Shown: in pieces, positions 32,171 through 40,636 of the stretch
Layout: every line of letters starts with the position of its first letter
Position numbering within the stretch: the first letter of the stretch is position 1
Assembly: GCA_018262095.1 (NCBI GenBank)
Contig: JAGTRW010000024.1
Span: forward strand, 1 to 62,669
Length of the DNA: 62,669 bases
Direction of reading: 5' to 3'
From: Pseudomonadota bacterium
GTDB taxonomy: Bacteria > Pseudomonadota > Gammaproteobacteria > Burkholderiales > Rhodocyclaceae
The notes under the pieces: generated by a model
Told to the model about the DNA's origin: nothing
The model's input: only the letters and a program-made list of their open reading frames with translations
Database searches by the model: none
Program-made: the position numbers and the translations under genes

Positions 32171-33499
32171 ATGCGCAACACTGACCTGCTGCAACGCAGC
32201 CTCAAGGCCGTCTGGCATCCGTGCACGCAAATGAAGCAGCATGCCGGCGCCGACGCGCTGCCGCTGATCCCGATCGCGCGCGGCGAAGGGCTCTGGCTTT
32301 ATGACTTCGACGGCAATCGCTACCTCGACGGCGTCAGCTCGTGGTGGGTCAATCTCTTCGGCCACGCCAATCCGCGCATCAACGCGGCGCTGCGCGACCA
32401 GCTCGAAACGCTCGAACACGTCATCCTCGCAGGCTTCACGCAGCAGCCGGTGGTCGAACTCTCGGAGCGTCTGGCGGCGCTGACCGACAACACCTTGGGC
32501 CACTGCTTCTTCGCTTCCGACGGCGCTTCGGCGACCGAGATCGCGCTCAAGATGTCGTTCCACTCGTGGCGCAACCGCGGGCGTTCAGAAAAAAACTCTT
32601 TCCTGTGCCTTGAGGGCGGCTACCACGGCGAGACCGTCGGCGCGCTGGCGGTCACCGACGTGGCGATCTTCAAGGACGCCTACGCGCCGCTGGTACGTGC
32701 CGCGGCGACCGTTCCCAGCCCCGACGCACGCCGCGCACGCGACGGCGAAAACGCCGCCGATGTCGCGCGCCGCGCCGCCGCCGCGCTCGCCGCCCACCTC
32801 GAACAACACCACCAGCACATCGCTGCGCTGATCGTCGAGCCGCTGATCCAGTGCGCCAGCGGCATGGCGATGTACGACCCGGAATACCTGCTTCTGGCGC
32901 GCGCACTCTGCGACCGCTACGAGGTGCACTTAATCTGCGACGAGATCGCCGTCGGCTGCGGGCGCAGCGGAACGTTCTTCGCACACGAACAGGCTCAAAT
33001 CGGACCCGACTTCCTGTGCGTCTCGAAAGGCATTTCGGGCGGCTACCTGCCGCTCTCGATCGTTCTGACCACCAACGACGTCTATGCTGCCTTCTACGAC
33101 GACGCGACGGCGCGCGGCTTCCTGCATTCGCACTCCTACACCGGCAACGCGCTGGCCTGCCGCGCGGCGCTGGCAACGCTCGACATCTTCGCCGAGGACG
33201 ACGTGATCGCCGCCAACCGCGTACTGGCGGCGAAGCTCGGGCAGGCGCTGGCACCGCTCGCCGATCATCCGCAGGTCAGGCACCTGCGCCAGCGAGGAAT
33301 GATCGCGGCGTTCGACGTTGACACCGACGATCCAGGATTCTCGCGCCGCTTCTACCGCGCAGCGCTCGACCGCGAGGTGCTGCTGCGACCGATCGGCAAC
33401 ACCGTCTATTTCATGCCGCCCTACGTGATCAGCGCCGAGCAATGCGAGTTCCTCGTCGATCGTGCCGGCCAGGCGCTGAAGGCGGCGCTCAAGCGATGA
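32171..33499 (+). CDS. bioA: Adenosylmethionine-8-amino-7-oxononanoate aminotransferase
   Basis: A 442-residue class III PLP aminotransferase that converts KAPA to DAPA using SAM as amino donor in biotin synthesis. It has VWHPCTQMKQH, the BioA-specific GVSSWWVNLFGH, GGYHGETVGAL, ICDEIAVGCGRSGTF and the PLP lysine in CVSKGISGGYLPLS. The ATG at 32171 is preferred over one 18 bases earlier because it aligns with the family N-terminus. Its TGA overlaps the bioF ATG (ATGA). First gene of bioA-F-H-C. Confidence 0.95.
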   Translation: MRNTDLLQRSLKAVWHPCTQMKQHAGADALPLIPIARGEGLWLYDFDGNRYLDGVSSWWVNLFGHANPRINAALRDQLETLEHVILAGFTQQPVVELSERLAALTDNTLGHCFFASDGASATEIALKMSFHSWRNRGRSEKNSFLCLEGGYHGETVGALAVTDVAIFKDAYAPLVRAAATVPSPDARRARDGENAADVARRAAAALAAHLEQHHQHIAALIVEPLIQCASGMAMYDPEYLLLARALCDRYEVHLICDEIAVGCGRSGTFFAHEQAQIGPDFLCVSKGISGGYLPLSIVLTTNDVYAAFYDDATARGFLHSHSYTGNALACRAALATLDIFAEDDVIAANRVLAAKLGQALAPLADHPQVRHLRQRGMIAAFDVDTDDPGFSRRFYRAALDREVLLRPIGNTVYFMPPYVISAEQCEFLVDRAGQALKAALKR

Positions 33500-34653
33500 T
33501 CTGGGACGAACTCGAAAGCGCGCTCGGCGAGATCGACGCGGCCGAACTCAAGCGCCGCCGGCGAACGCTCGAGGCGCCTTGCGGCCCGCTGGCGGTGGTC
33601 GACGGCAAGCCACTCATCAGTTTTTGCAGCAACGATTACCTGGGGCTCGCCAACGATCCGGCGCTGATCGCTGCCGCGTGCGCCGGCGCGCAGGCCTGGG
33701 GCGTCGGCAGCGGCGCTTCGCACCTGGTGAGCGGCCACCAGTCGCCGCATCAGGCGCTCGAAGACAAGCTCGCGCAATTCACCGGCTTTGCCCGCACGCT
33801 GCTGTTATCGACCGGCTATATGGCCAACCTCGCGATCGTCCCGGCGCTGGTCGGGCGCGGCGACGCGGTGTTCGCCGACAAGCTCAACCACGCTTCCTTG
33901 ATCGACGCCGTCCAGCTCTCGCGCGCCAACAGCGAGCGCTACGCGCACGGCGACCTCGCCATGCTCGAGCGGCTGCTCGCCAAAAGCTGCGCAAAACGCA
34001 AGTTGATCGTCACCGACGCGGTGTTCAGCATGGACGGCGACTTGGCTCCGCTGCCCGGCCTGCTTGAACTTGCCGAGCACTACGACGCCTGGCTGGTGGT
34101 CGACGACGCGCACGGCTTCGGCGTCCTCGGCCAAGGCGGGCGCGGTAGCCTCGCGCATTTTGCGATCGATGCCAACAACCCGCGGCTCGTCTACATGGGC
34201 ACCCTGGGCAAGGCCGCTGGCGCCTCGGGCGCTTTCGTCGCCGGCTCGCAGCTGGTGATCGAGTGGCTGCTGCAGCGCGCGCGAACGTATATCTTCACCA
34301 CCGGTTCGAGCCCGCTGATCGCCTGCGCGCTCTTGTCCAGCGTCGATCTGATCGCCGCCGGAGAGGCGCGCCGCGCCCATCTGCGCGAGCTCGCCGGGCA
34401 GCTGCGCGAAGGGCTGACCGCGACGCGCTGGCAGCTGCTGCCCTCACCGACGGCGATCCAGCCGGTGATCATCGGCGACAACCACGAAGCGCTGCAGGTG
34501 GCCGGCGCGCTCTACGAGCGCGGGCTGTGGGTTCCGGCGATCCGCCCGCCGACGGTTCCCAAGGGAACGGCGCGATTGCGCGTCTCGCTGTCCGCTGCGC
34601 ACACGAGCGAACACGTCGCCGCGCTGGTGACCGTGCTGCAGGAGCTGGCGTGA
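33496..34653 (+). CDS. bioF: 8-amino-7-oxononanoate synthase
   Basis: A 385-residue PLP enzyme joining pimeloyl-ACP and L-alanine. It has SFCSNDYLGLANDP, GVGSGASHLVSGHQSPHQAL, VDDAHGFGVLGQGGRG and the PLP lysine region MGTLGKAAGASGAFVAG. The ATG at 33496 overlaps the bioA stop, and its TGA overlaps the bioH GTG, so translation is coupled at both ends. Length is normal. Confidence 0.95.
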   Translation: MIWDELESALGEIDAAELKRRRRTLEAPCGPLAVVDGKPLISFCSNDYLGLANDPALIAAACAGAQAWGVGSGASHLVSGHQSPHQALEDKLAQFTGFARTLLLSTGYMANLAIVPALVGRGDAVFADKLNHASLIDAVQLSRANSERYAHGDLAMLERLLAKSCAKRKLIVTDAVFSMDGDLAPLPGLLELAEHYDAWLVVDDAHGFGVLGQGGRGSLAHFAIDANNPRLVYMGTLGKAAGASGAFVAGSQLVIEWLLQRARTYIFTTGSSPLIACALLSSVDLIAAGEARRAHLRELAGQLREGLTATRWQLLPSPTAIQPVIIGDNHEALQVAGALYERGLWVPAIRPPTVPKGTARLRVSLSAAHTSEHVAALVTVLQELA

Positions 34654-35414
34654 AGCTGACCCGCGTCGGCGACGGCCCCGACCTCGCGCTGATCCACGGC
34701 TGGGGAATCGGCGCAACGGCGTGGGACGAGCTGCTGCCGCTGCTGACGACGAACTTTCGCGTGCATCTCATCGCGCTGGCCGGCTACGGCAACGCGCCGG
34801 ACGGCGCCGACTTCAGGACGACGGCCGCGGCGATCGGCGCAGCGCTGCCCGCCGGCTGCACGCTGTGCGGCTGGTCGCTTGGCGGCCTGCTCGCGCTGCA
34901 GGCGGCGGTTCTCGCGCCGCAGCGCGTCGGTCGGCTGGTGCTGTGCGGCACGACGCCGTCCTTCGTGCAGCGCGACGGCTGGCCGCACGCGCAAGCATCG
35001 ACGCTGCTCGACAGCTTTGACGCGGCGCTTTCCCAGGACGCCGCGGCAACGCTCAAACGCTTCGTCGCGCTGTTCAATCAAGGCGACCGCGCCGCGCGCG
35101 CGATCACCCGCACGCTCGCCAAAGCGCTCGCCGCCGACGGTCCGGCGGATAGCGCGACGCTCGCGCGCGGACTCGACTGGCTGCGCCGCGTCGACCTGCG
35201 CGCGCAGACCAGTGCGATCATTCAGCCCACGCTCGTCATCCACGGCGAGAACGACCCGCTGATGCCGCTCGCCGCCGCATCGTGGCTTGCCGCAACCCTG
35301 CCGCAAGCGCGGCTCGAGGTCTTCGGCGGCGCCGCGCACGCGCCTTTTCTTCACGACCGCGAGCGCTTCGCCCGACTGCTGACCGATTTCTGCAATGCAT
35401 CAATCCCCCGATAA
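34650..35414 (+). CDS. bioH: Pimeloyl-ACP methyl ester carboxylesterase
   Basis: A 254-residue alpha/beta-hydrolase. It has the oxyanion region ALIHGWGIGATAWDEL, the nucleophile serine in LCGWSLGGLLALQ, the acid in VIHGENDPLMPLA and the histidine in FGGAAHAPFLHD. BioH releases pimeloyl-ACP from its methyl ester so BioF can use it. The GTG at 34650 overlaps the bioF stop (GTGA). The gene overlaps bioC by 20 bases. Confidence 0.93.
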   Translation: MKLTRVGDGPDLALIHGWGIGATAWDELLPLLTTNFRVHLIALAGYGNAPDGADFRTTAAAIGAALPAGCTLCGWSLGGLLALQAAVLAPQRVGRLVLCGTTPSFVQRDGWPHAQASTLLDSFDAALSQDAAATLKRFVALFNQGDRAARAITRTLAKALAADGPADSATLARGLDWLRRVDLRAQTSAIIQPTLVIHGENDPLMPLAAASWLAATLPQARLEVFGGAAHAPFLHDRERFARLLTDFCNASIPR

Positions 35415-36171
35415 ACGGCGCGTTCGCGAGTCTTTCGACCGCGCCGCGACCACCTACGACGGCGCCGCGCTGGTTCAGCGCCGCGTCTGCGAGCGGCTGC
35501 TCGAAGAACTTGCCGAACCAGACCGCGCCCCGCGCGCGCCGCTCGACGCCGGCTGCGGCACCGGTTTCGGTTCGCGCCTGCTGCGCGCGCGCTGGCCGGA
35601 CGCGCGAATCACCGGCGTCGATTTCGCACCTTCGATGCTGGCGCTGGCGCGCCGCAGTGCCGACTGCTGCGCTGGCGACATCGAAAATCTGCCGTTTGCC
35701 GACGCCAGCTTCGACCTGTGGTGGTCGAGCCTGTCGATTCAGTGGTGCGACGCCGCGGTCGTTTTTCGCGAAGCGTCGCGGGTGCTGGCGCCCGGCGGCC
35801 TGATCGCCGTCAGCACGCTCGGCCCGGACACCTTCAACGAGCTGCGCCAGGCCTTTGCGGGAATCGACCCGCACCGCCACACGCTGCACTTTTGCGCGCC
35901 CGAATCGATCGGCGAAGCGCTCGCGCGCGCCGGATTCGTCGACATCGACCTGCGCCGCGAAACGCACACGGTCCACTACCCCGACCTCAAGACGCTGCTG
36001 CGCGCGGTCAAGGCGATCGGCGCGCAGAACGTCGGCGCCGGCGGGCGCAGAGCAATGATGGGACGCGCCGCCTGGCAGCAGCTCGAAGAAGCCTACGAAC
36101 GCCACCGCCAGCCCGCCGGCCTGCCGGCAAGCTACGACGTAATCCTGGCTTATGCAATGAAGAAGCGATAA
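35395..36171 (+). CDS. bioC: Malonyl-ACP O-methyltransferase
   Basis: A 258-residue SAM methyltransferase that starts pimeloyl synthesis by methylating malonyl-ACP. It begins KRRVRESFDRAATTYDGAAL, the BioC N-terminal pattern, with motif I LDAGCGTGFGSRLL, GDIENLPFADASFDLWWSSL and SIQWCDAAVVF. The C-terminal YPDLKTLLRAVKAIGAQN is also family-like. It starts inside bioH, so the four genes form one tightly coupled operon. Confidence 0.93.
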   Translation: MHQSPDKRRVRESFDRAATTYDGAALVQRRVCERLLEELAEPDRAPRAPLDAGCGTGFGSRLLRARWPDARITGVDFAPSMLALARRSADCCAGDIENLPFADASFDLWWSSLSIQWCDAAVVFREASRVLAPGGLIAVSTLGPDTFNELRQAFAGIDPHRHTLHFCAPESIGEALARAGFVDIDLRRETHTVHYPDLKTLLRAVKAIGAQNVGAGGRRAMMGRAAWQQLEEAYERHRQPAGLPASYDVILAYAMKKR

Positions 36172-36181
36172 AAAACTGCCT

Positions 36182-36275
36182 ACCACGGCGAACACAGCGG
36201 ACACAGCGAAAAGCACCGCACACAACCCGAAAGGCAGCGTTTCTTCGCCGTGTTCGCCGTGCCCGCCGTGGTTAA
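36182..36275. repeat. Intergenic repeat element with inverted ends, copy 2
   Basis: It opens with ACCACGGCGAACACAGCGG (36182) and closes with the same 31 bases as copy 1 (36245-36275). The ends are inverted relative to each other. It separates bioC from bioD, and any read-through transcript would carry its hairpin. Confidence 0.72.
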
Positions 36276-36300
36276 TGCCTTTTAATCGATATCCAAACAA

Positions 36301-36975
36301 ATGAATTCAAACCCAGAAAACCCCGCCTGGTTCGTCGCTGGGACCGATACCGAAATCGGCAAAACCTTCGTCGCCTGTGCGCTGCTGCATGCGCTGCGCA
36401 ATCACGGCTACTCCACCATCGGCATGAAGCCGATCGCCGCCGGAACCGATCAGCACGGGCGCAACGACGACGTCGAGGCGCTGCTCGCCGCAGCGAGCGT
36501 CAAAGCGCCGCGCGAACTCGTCAATCCCTACCTGTTCGCGCCGGCGATCGCGCCGCACATCGCTGCGCTTGAAGAAAACCGACCGATCGACATCGAGCGC
36601 ATCGCGCAATCGTTCGCCGCGCTGCGCCCGCTCGCCGACGCGCTCGTCGTCGAAGGCGTCGGCGGCTTCTGCGTTCCGCTCGGGGCCACGATCGACGCCG
36701 CCGACCTCGCGCAGCGACTGGCGCTGCCGGTGATCCTGGTCGTCGGCATGCGCCTGGGGTGCATCAACCACGCGCTGCTCAGCGCGCAGGCGATCGAAGC
36801 GCGTGGCCTCAAACTGGCCGGCTGGGTCGCCAACCGCATCGACGGACAGATGGCGCGCTTCGACGAGAATCTGGCGTCGCTCGAAGAACGCCTGGCGGCG
36901 CCGCTGCTCGGCGTGGTTCCGGCGCACAGTACGCCGGAAAAAGCGGCCAAGCTGATCAGGCTACCCGAGCATTAG
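36301..36975 (+). CDS. bioD: Dethiobiotin synthetase
   Basis: A 224-residue ATP-dependent carboxylase closing the ureido ring of dethiobiotin. The P-loop is AGTDTEIGKTFVACALL; VEGVGGFCVPL and GMRLGCINHALLSAQAI are family segments. It is separated from bioC by 129 bases containing a repeat. Its 3' end overlaps the convergent HD-GYP gene by 20 bases. bioB, needed for the last step, is not in the window. Confidence 0.93.
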   Translation: MNSNPENPAWFVAGTDTEIGKTFVACALLHALRNHGYSTIGMKPIAAGTDQHGRNDDVEALLAAASVKAPRELVNPYLFAPAIAPHIAALEENRPIDIERIAQSFAALRPLADALVVEGVGGFCVPLGATIDAADLAQRLALPVILVVGMRLGCINHALLSAQAIEARGLKLAGWVANRIDGQMARFDENLASLEERLAAPLLGVVPAHSTPEKAAKLIRLPEH

Positions 36976-38032
36976 CGGTGCATATTCGTGGCAGATCGCA
37001 ATCGCGATACTGCGCATGAATTCCCAGAATGTCGTTCCAGCAGCTCATCAGCGCCTCGACGCAGAGCGGATCGAAATGTCCGCCCGAGCCGACACGCATA
37101 TACGATGCCGCCTGTTCGATCGGCCACGCCTTCTTGTAGGGACGTTCGGAGGTCAGCGCGTCGAAGACGTCGGCAATCGCCACGATTCGCCCGAACAGCG
37201 GGATCGCGTCGCCGGCCAGGCCAAAGGGATAGCCACCGCCATCGTATTTTTCGTGGTGCGAGATGGCGATCGAGGCGGCCGACTGCAGCACCGTCGACTC
37301 GCTGCCCTTGAGCAGTTCGAAGCCCAGCTCGGCATGGGTTCTCATCACCGCGAACTCTTCGGCGGTCAGCGCCGCCGGCTTGAGCAGGATATGGTCGGAG
37401 ATGCCGATCTTGCCGACATCGTGCATCGGCGCGGCGCGCAGGATCAGTTGCTGGTCATCGGTGGAGAGGCCCAGCGCGCCGGCGATCAGCCGCGAATAGT
37501 GCGACATGCGCTGAATGTGCGCGCCGGTCTCGGGATCGCGAAACTCGGCGGCGCGCGACATGCGGAACAGCAGTTCCTGCTCGCGCGCATGCACCGCCAT
37601 CGTCGCCTTGGTGACTTCTTCGGCGAGCCACGCCGCGCGGTTCGCGAGTTTCCTGCGGCTGGCGCCGAGCGAGAGCATGTTGTGCACGCGCGCCGAGAAT
37701 TCGATGCGGTCGACCGGTTTGGTCAGAAAATCGGTCGCCCCCATCTGCAGCGCCTCGTAAAGCACGTCGCGATTGTCATTGGCGGTGATCATCAGAATCG
37801 GCACGTCTTCGCGGCCGGCGACCGCACGCAGGCGCGTGATGAACTCGATGCCGTCCATCTGTGGCATCATGTAATCGACGACGATGAGGTCAGGCAGATT
37901 TTCCGAACACCAGGCCAAGCCCGTGGGCGACTCGTCGAAAGGCAGCGCTTCGCAATCGCCCAGCGTACCGATCAGGGCGGCCAGCAGCGTCAGATTAATG
38001 ACGCTATCGTCAATAATAGCGATCCGGTTCAT
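36956..38032 (-). CDS. Response regulator with HD-GYP phosphodiesterase domain
   Basis: A 358-residue RpfG-type regulator. Residues 1-120 are a receiver domain: AIIDDSVINLTLLAAL, phosphoacceptor aspartate in LIVVDYMMPQMDGIEF, and lysine in FLTKPVD. Residues about 165-335 are an HD-GYP domain with MHDVGKIGISDHILLKPA and HHEKYDGGGYPFGL, predicted to hydrolyse c-di-GMP. The ATG at 38032 gives the standard receiver N-terminus. No partner kinase is adjacent. Confidence 0.92.
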   Translation of the reverse strand: MNRIAIIDDSVINLTLLAALIGTLGDCEALPFDESPTGLAWCSENLPDLIVVDYMMPQMDGIEFITRLRAVAGREDVPILMITANDNRDVLYEALQMGATDFLTKPVDRIEFSARVHNMLSLGASRRKLANRAAWLAEEVTKATMAVHAREQELLFRMSRAAEFRDPETGAHIQRMSHYSRLIAGALGLSTDDQQLILRAAPMHDVGKIGISDHILLKPAALTAEEFAVMRTHAELGFELLKGSESTVLQSAASIAISHHEKYDGGGYPFGLAGDAIPLFGRIVAIADVFDALTSERPYKKAWPIEQAASYMRVGSGGHFDPLCVEALMSCWNDILGIHAQYRDCDLPRICTANARVA

Positions 38033-38141
38033 CGCGTCCTCCGTGAATATTCCATATGAGTATAACAAAGTCATAAAGACTAGGCGTGGACAGCGTGGCC
38101 GATAATCAGCCATAATCCTCAGTTATTTTTCTGGCCATCCC

Positions 38142-38681
38142 ATGAAATTCCTGTTCGACCTGTTTCCGGTGATCCTGTTTTTCGTCGCCTTCAAGTTTGG
38201 CGACATCTATCTCGCGACGGGCGTCGCCATGGCCGCGACCTTTGTCCAGATCGGCTGGGTCTGGTTCAAACACCGCAAGGTCGACGCCATGCTCTGGGTC
38301 AGCCTGGCGGTGATCTCCGTGTTTGGCGGGATGACCTTGTTTTTCCACAACGAGAACTTCATCAAGTGGAAACCGACAGTCCTCTACTGGTCTTTCGCGA
38401 TCGCACTCGCCGGCAGCGCGCTGTTCTTCAAGAAGAATCTGATTCGGGTCTTGCTCGCCGAACAGTTCAAACTGCCCGATCCCGTCTGGAACCGGCTCAA
38501 CTGGTCGTGGGTCGGATTTTTCGTCTTCATGGGCGTAGCCAACCTCGCGGTGGCCTTCGCCTTCAACTTTTCGACCGATACCTGGGTCAATTTCAAGCTG
38601 TTTGGCGGCACCGGCCTGATGTTCGTTTTCGTGATCATCCAGGGCCTGCTGCTCTCAAAATACATCGAGGAGGACAAGTAA
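38142..38681 (+). CDS. yciB: Inner-membrane septation protein A (YciB/IspZ)
   Basis: A 179-residue protein with about five membrane segments: [58 protein letters not shown] and [16 protein letters not shown]. These are family-diagnostic. YciB takes part in envelope integrity and septation. Its stop overlaps the yciI start by one base, and bolA follows, a frequent betaproteobacterial order. Confidence 0.93.
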   Translation: MKFLFDLFPVILFFVAFKFGDIYLATGVAMAATFVQIGWVWFKHRKVDAMLWVSLAVISVFGGMTLFFHNENFIKWKPTVLYWSFAIALAGSALFFKKNLIRVLLAEQFKLPDPVWNRLNWSWVGFFVFMGVANLAVAFAFNFSTDTWVNFKLFGGTGLMFVFVIIQGLLLSKYIEEDK

Positions 38682-38983
38682 TGCTCTACGCCATCGTCGG
38701 CCAGGACGTCCCTGATTCGCTTGCCGCCCGTCTGGCCGCCCGGCCAGCCCACGTCGAACGGCTCAAAACGCTGCAGGAGCAAGGGCGAATGATCCTGGCC
38801 GGACCTTTCCCGGCGATCGACTCGCCCGACCCCGGCCCGGCCGGTTTCTCCGGTAGCCTGATCGTCGCCGACTTTGCTTCGCTTGAAGCGGCGCAGGCCT
38901 GGGCCGCTGCCGACCCCTACGTGGCCGCCGGCGTCTATGGCAGCGTCAGCGTCAAACCATTCAAGCAGACCATGCCAGCATGA
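38681..38983 (+). CDS. yciI: YciI family protein
   Basis: A 100-residue ferredoxin-fold protein starting [20 protein letters not shown], with [20 protein letters not shown] and [19 protein letters not shown]. The conserved histidine (H in RPAHVERL) and aspartate are the putative active-site residues of the family. Enzymatic role in most members is unknown. It is coupled to yciB at its start and to bolA at its end. Confidence 0.9.
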   Translation: MLYAIVGQDVPDSLAARLAARPAHVERLKTLQEQGRMILAGPFPAIDSPDPGPAGFSGSLIVADFASLEAAQAWAAADPYVAAGVYGSVSVKPFKQTMPA

Positions 38984-39276
38984 CGCAGGCCGCTGGCGCC
39001 GAGGACCGCTCGGAATTTGAAACCACGCTGCGCGAGCAGTTGGCCGCACTCGCCCCACTGCGCCTCGAATTGATCGACGACTCGGCCAAGCACGCCGGCC
39101 ACGCCGGCGCCAGAAGCGGCGGCGGCCACTACCGATTGCTCATCGTTTCGGCAAGCTTTTGCGGAAAATCGACGCTGGCGCGTCACCGGCTCGTCTATGA
39201 CGCCCTTGGCGAGCTGATGCGTAGTAAAATTCATGCCTTGAGCATCCAATCGCTAACGCCCGACGAAGCGCAGTGA
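38980..39276 (+). CDS. BolA family protein
   Basis: A 98-residue protein of the BolA type: [20 protein letters not shown] is followed by [20 protein letters not shown] and [18 protein letters not shown]. The family forms complexes with monothiol glutaredoxins for iron-sulfur handling and stress response; the histidine after RLAR/TLAR is the ligand. It overlaps yciI by four bases (ATGA). Confidence 0.92.
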   Translation: MTQAAGAEDRSEFETTLREQLAALAPLRLELIDDSAKHAGHAGARSGGGHYRLLIVSASFCGKSTLARHRLVYDALGELMRSKIHALSIQSLTPDEAQ

Positions 39277-39338
39277 ATACTCTGGCTACCACGAACACTA
39301 TCCTACTCAACAAACACCAGACTAAAGGACACCCTTAA

Positions 39339-40124
39339 ATGCACAACCCCTCGAAACTTGCGGCAGCACTGCTCATCGGAACAATGCTTTCGGCATCGGC
39401 GCTGGCCGCCGGCAATGCCTTCGTAACGGTCAACGGCGTTGCCGTTTCACAAACCATGGCCAACGTTTTCATCGCCGAGCAGAAAGCGCAGGGTGCCCCC
39501 GACACGCCCGAACTCAAGAATGCCGTTCGCGAAGAACTGATCCGGCGTGAACTGCTGCTCCAGGAAGCCAAGAAGGCCGGGCTCGACAAGAAACCCGACG
39601 TCGCCGCGCAAGCCGAGGCGGCGCGCCAGGCGTTCTTTGTCCGCGCTTACGTCCAGGAATACGTCAAGAAGAACCCGATCGGCGACGCCGAACTCAAAGC
39701 GCAATACGAAACGATCAAGGCTCAGCTCGGCAATACCGAATACAAGGCGCGCCACATCCTGGTCAAGGATGAAGCCGACGCCAAGGCGATCATCGACAAC
39801 CTCAAGAAAGGCGCCAAGTTCGAGGAACTGGCCAAGCAATCGATCGATCCGGGTTCCAAGGACAACGGCGGCAGCCTCGACTGGGCGAGCGCCGGCAACT
39901 TTGTCAAACCTTTCAGCGATGCGCTGACCGGACTCACCAAGGGCAAGTACACCGAAACCCCGGTCAAGACCGACTTCGGCTACCACATCATCATGCTCGA
40001 AGACACCCGCCCGCTGACCGTTCCGGCCTTCGAGGAAATCAAGCCGCGCCTGCTGCAGCAAGCGCAGGGACAGCAGATCAACAAAATGGTCGACGCGCTG
40101 CGCGCCAAGGCCAAGGTCGAATAG
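39339..40124 (+). CDS. Exported parvulin-type peptidyl-prolyl isomerase
   Basis: A 261-residue protein with a signal peptide (LLIGTMLSASALAAG), an N-terminal SurA-like helical part (RREELLLQEAKKAGL-type) and a parvulin domain at about residues 130-225: YKARHILVKDEADAKAIIDN, ELAKQSIDPGSKDNGGSLDW and GYHIIMLEDTRP. It assists folding of periplasmic and outer-membrane proteins. It is followed by a strong terminator. Confidence 0.92.
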   Translation: MHNPSKLAAALLIGTMLSASALAAGNAFVTVNGVAVSQTMANVFIAEQKAQGAPDTPELKNAVREELIRRELLLQEAKKAGLDKKPDVAAQAEAARQAFFVRAYVQEYVKKNPIGDAELKAQYETIKAQLGNTEYKARHILVKDEADAKAIIDNLKKGAKFEELAKQSIDPGSKDNGGSLDWASAGNFVKPFSDALTGLTKGKYTETPVKTDFGYHIIMLEDTRPLTVPAFEEIKPRLLQQAQGQQINKMVDALRAKAKVE

Positions 40125-40142
40125 GCTGCGCTTGATCAAACG

Positions 40143-40179
40143 AAACGCCGGGCGGGCTTGAAGCTCCCGGCGTTTTTTT
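40143..40179 (+). terminator. Rho-independent terminator after the isomerase gene
   Basis: AAACGCCGGG (40143-40152) pairs with CCCGGCGTTT (40166-40175), followed by a run of T. The position 18 bases after the stop fits. Confidence 0.88.
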
Positions 40180-40196
40180 GCTAATTGGGACAAGGC

Positions 40197-40487
40197 ATGT
40201 TGAAAAATTCGCTTATCGCGTTGCTGCTCGCCTGCGTGACGTTCGCTAGCTCTGCGGCGCTGCCGCCAAAGTACCTGGGCATCAAGGACTTCAAGCAGTG
40301 CCTGGCGGTGCAGCAAATCGGCAGCTATCGCGCCTGGTGCATGCCGTCCGAGAAGCCGCAGAGTTGCCCGGCGGCAAGCTGGGATGAGCTCAAGGCGCTC
40401 GCCGGCAGCGACCGAATCCCCGATTGCCCGATCGAATCGACGGCCTCGCCGGCAGCGAAGCCGAGCGAGTCGAAAACGTCGGAATGA
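40197..40487 (+). CDS. Small exported hypothetical protein, 96 aa
   Basis: The signal peptide LKNSLIALLLACVTFASSA precedes a 75-residue mature protein with four cysteines (KQCLAVQQIGSYRAWC, SCPAASWDEL, DCPIESTAS) and a serine/proline-rich tail. No family was recognised. The ATG at 40197 gives the signal peptide directly. Its TGA overlaps the ATG of a 27-codon ORF. Confidence 0.75.
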   Translation: MLKNSLIALLLACVTFASSAALPPKYLGIKDFKQCLAVQQIGSYRAWCMPSEKPQSCPAASWDELKALAGSDRIPDCPIESTASPAAKPSESKTSE

Positions 40488-40567
40488 GCGCTGAAAGAAT
40501 CGCAGCGGTGGTGATCGGCGCCGGCCTCGTCGGCCTGGTCTGCGCGCTGATCGGGATCGCTGCCTGA
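40484..40567 (+). CDS. Possible 27-aa single-pass membrane peptide
   Basis: A 27-codon ORF starting in an ATGA overlap with the preceding gene and encoding MSAERIAAVVIGAGLVGLVC plus a short hydrophobic end. Nearly the whole peptide is one membrane span. The start overlap and position before a strong terminator favour translation, but no family is known. Confidence 0.5.
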   Translation: MSAERIAAVVIGAGLVGLVCALIGIAA

Positions 40568-40589
40568 CAAACACATCGGCTTGGCGTAC

Positions 40590-40623
40590 AAAAAAAGAGC
40601 GACCCGCGGGTCGCTCTTTTTTT
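40590..40623. terminator. Bidirectional rho-independent terminator
   Basis: AAAAAAGAGCGACCC pairs perfectly with GGGTCGCTCTTTTTT around a CGC-G centre. It would stop the small-ORF transcript (plus strand) and purL (minus strand), whose stop is 14 bases away. Confidence 0.9.
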
Positions 40624-40636
40624 GGCTAATCCGGCC

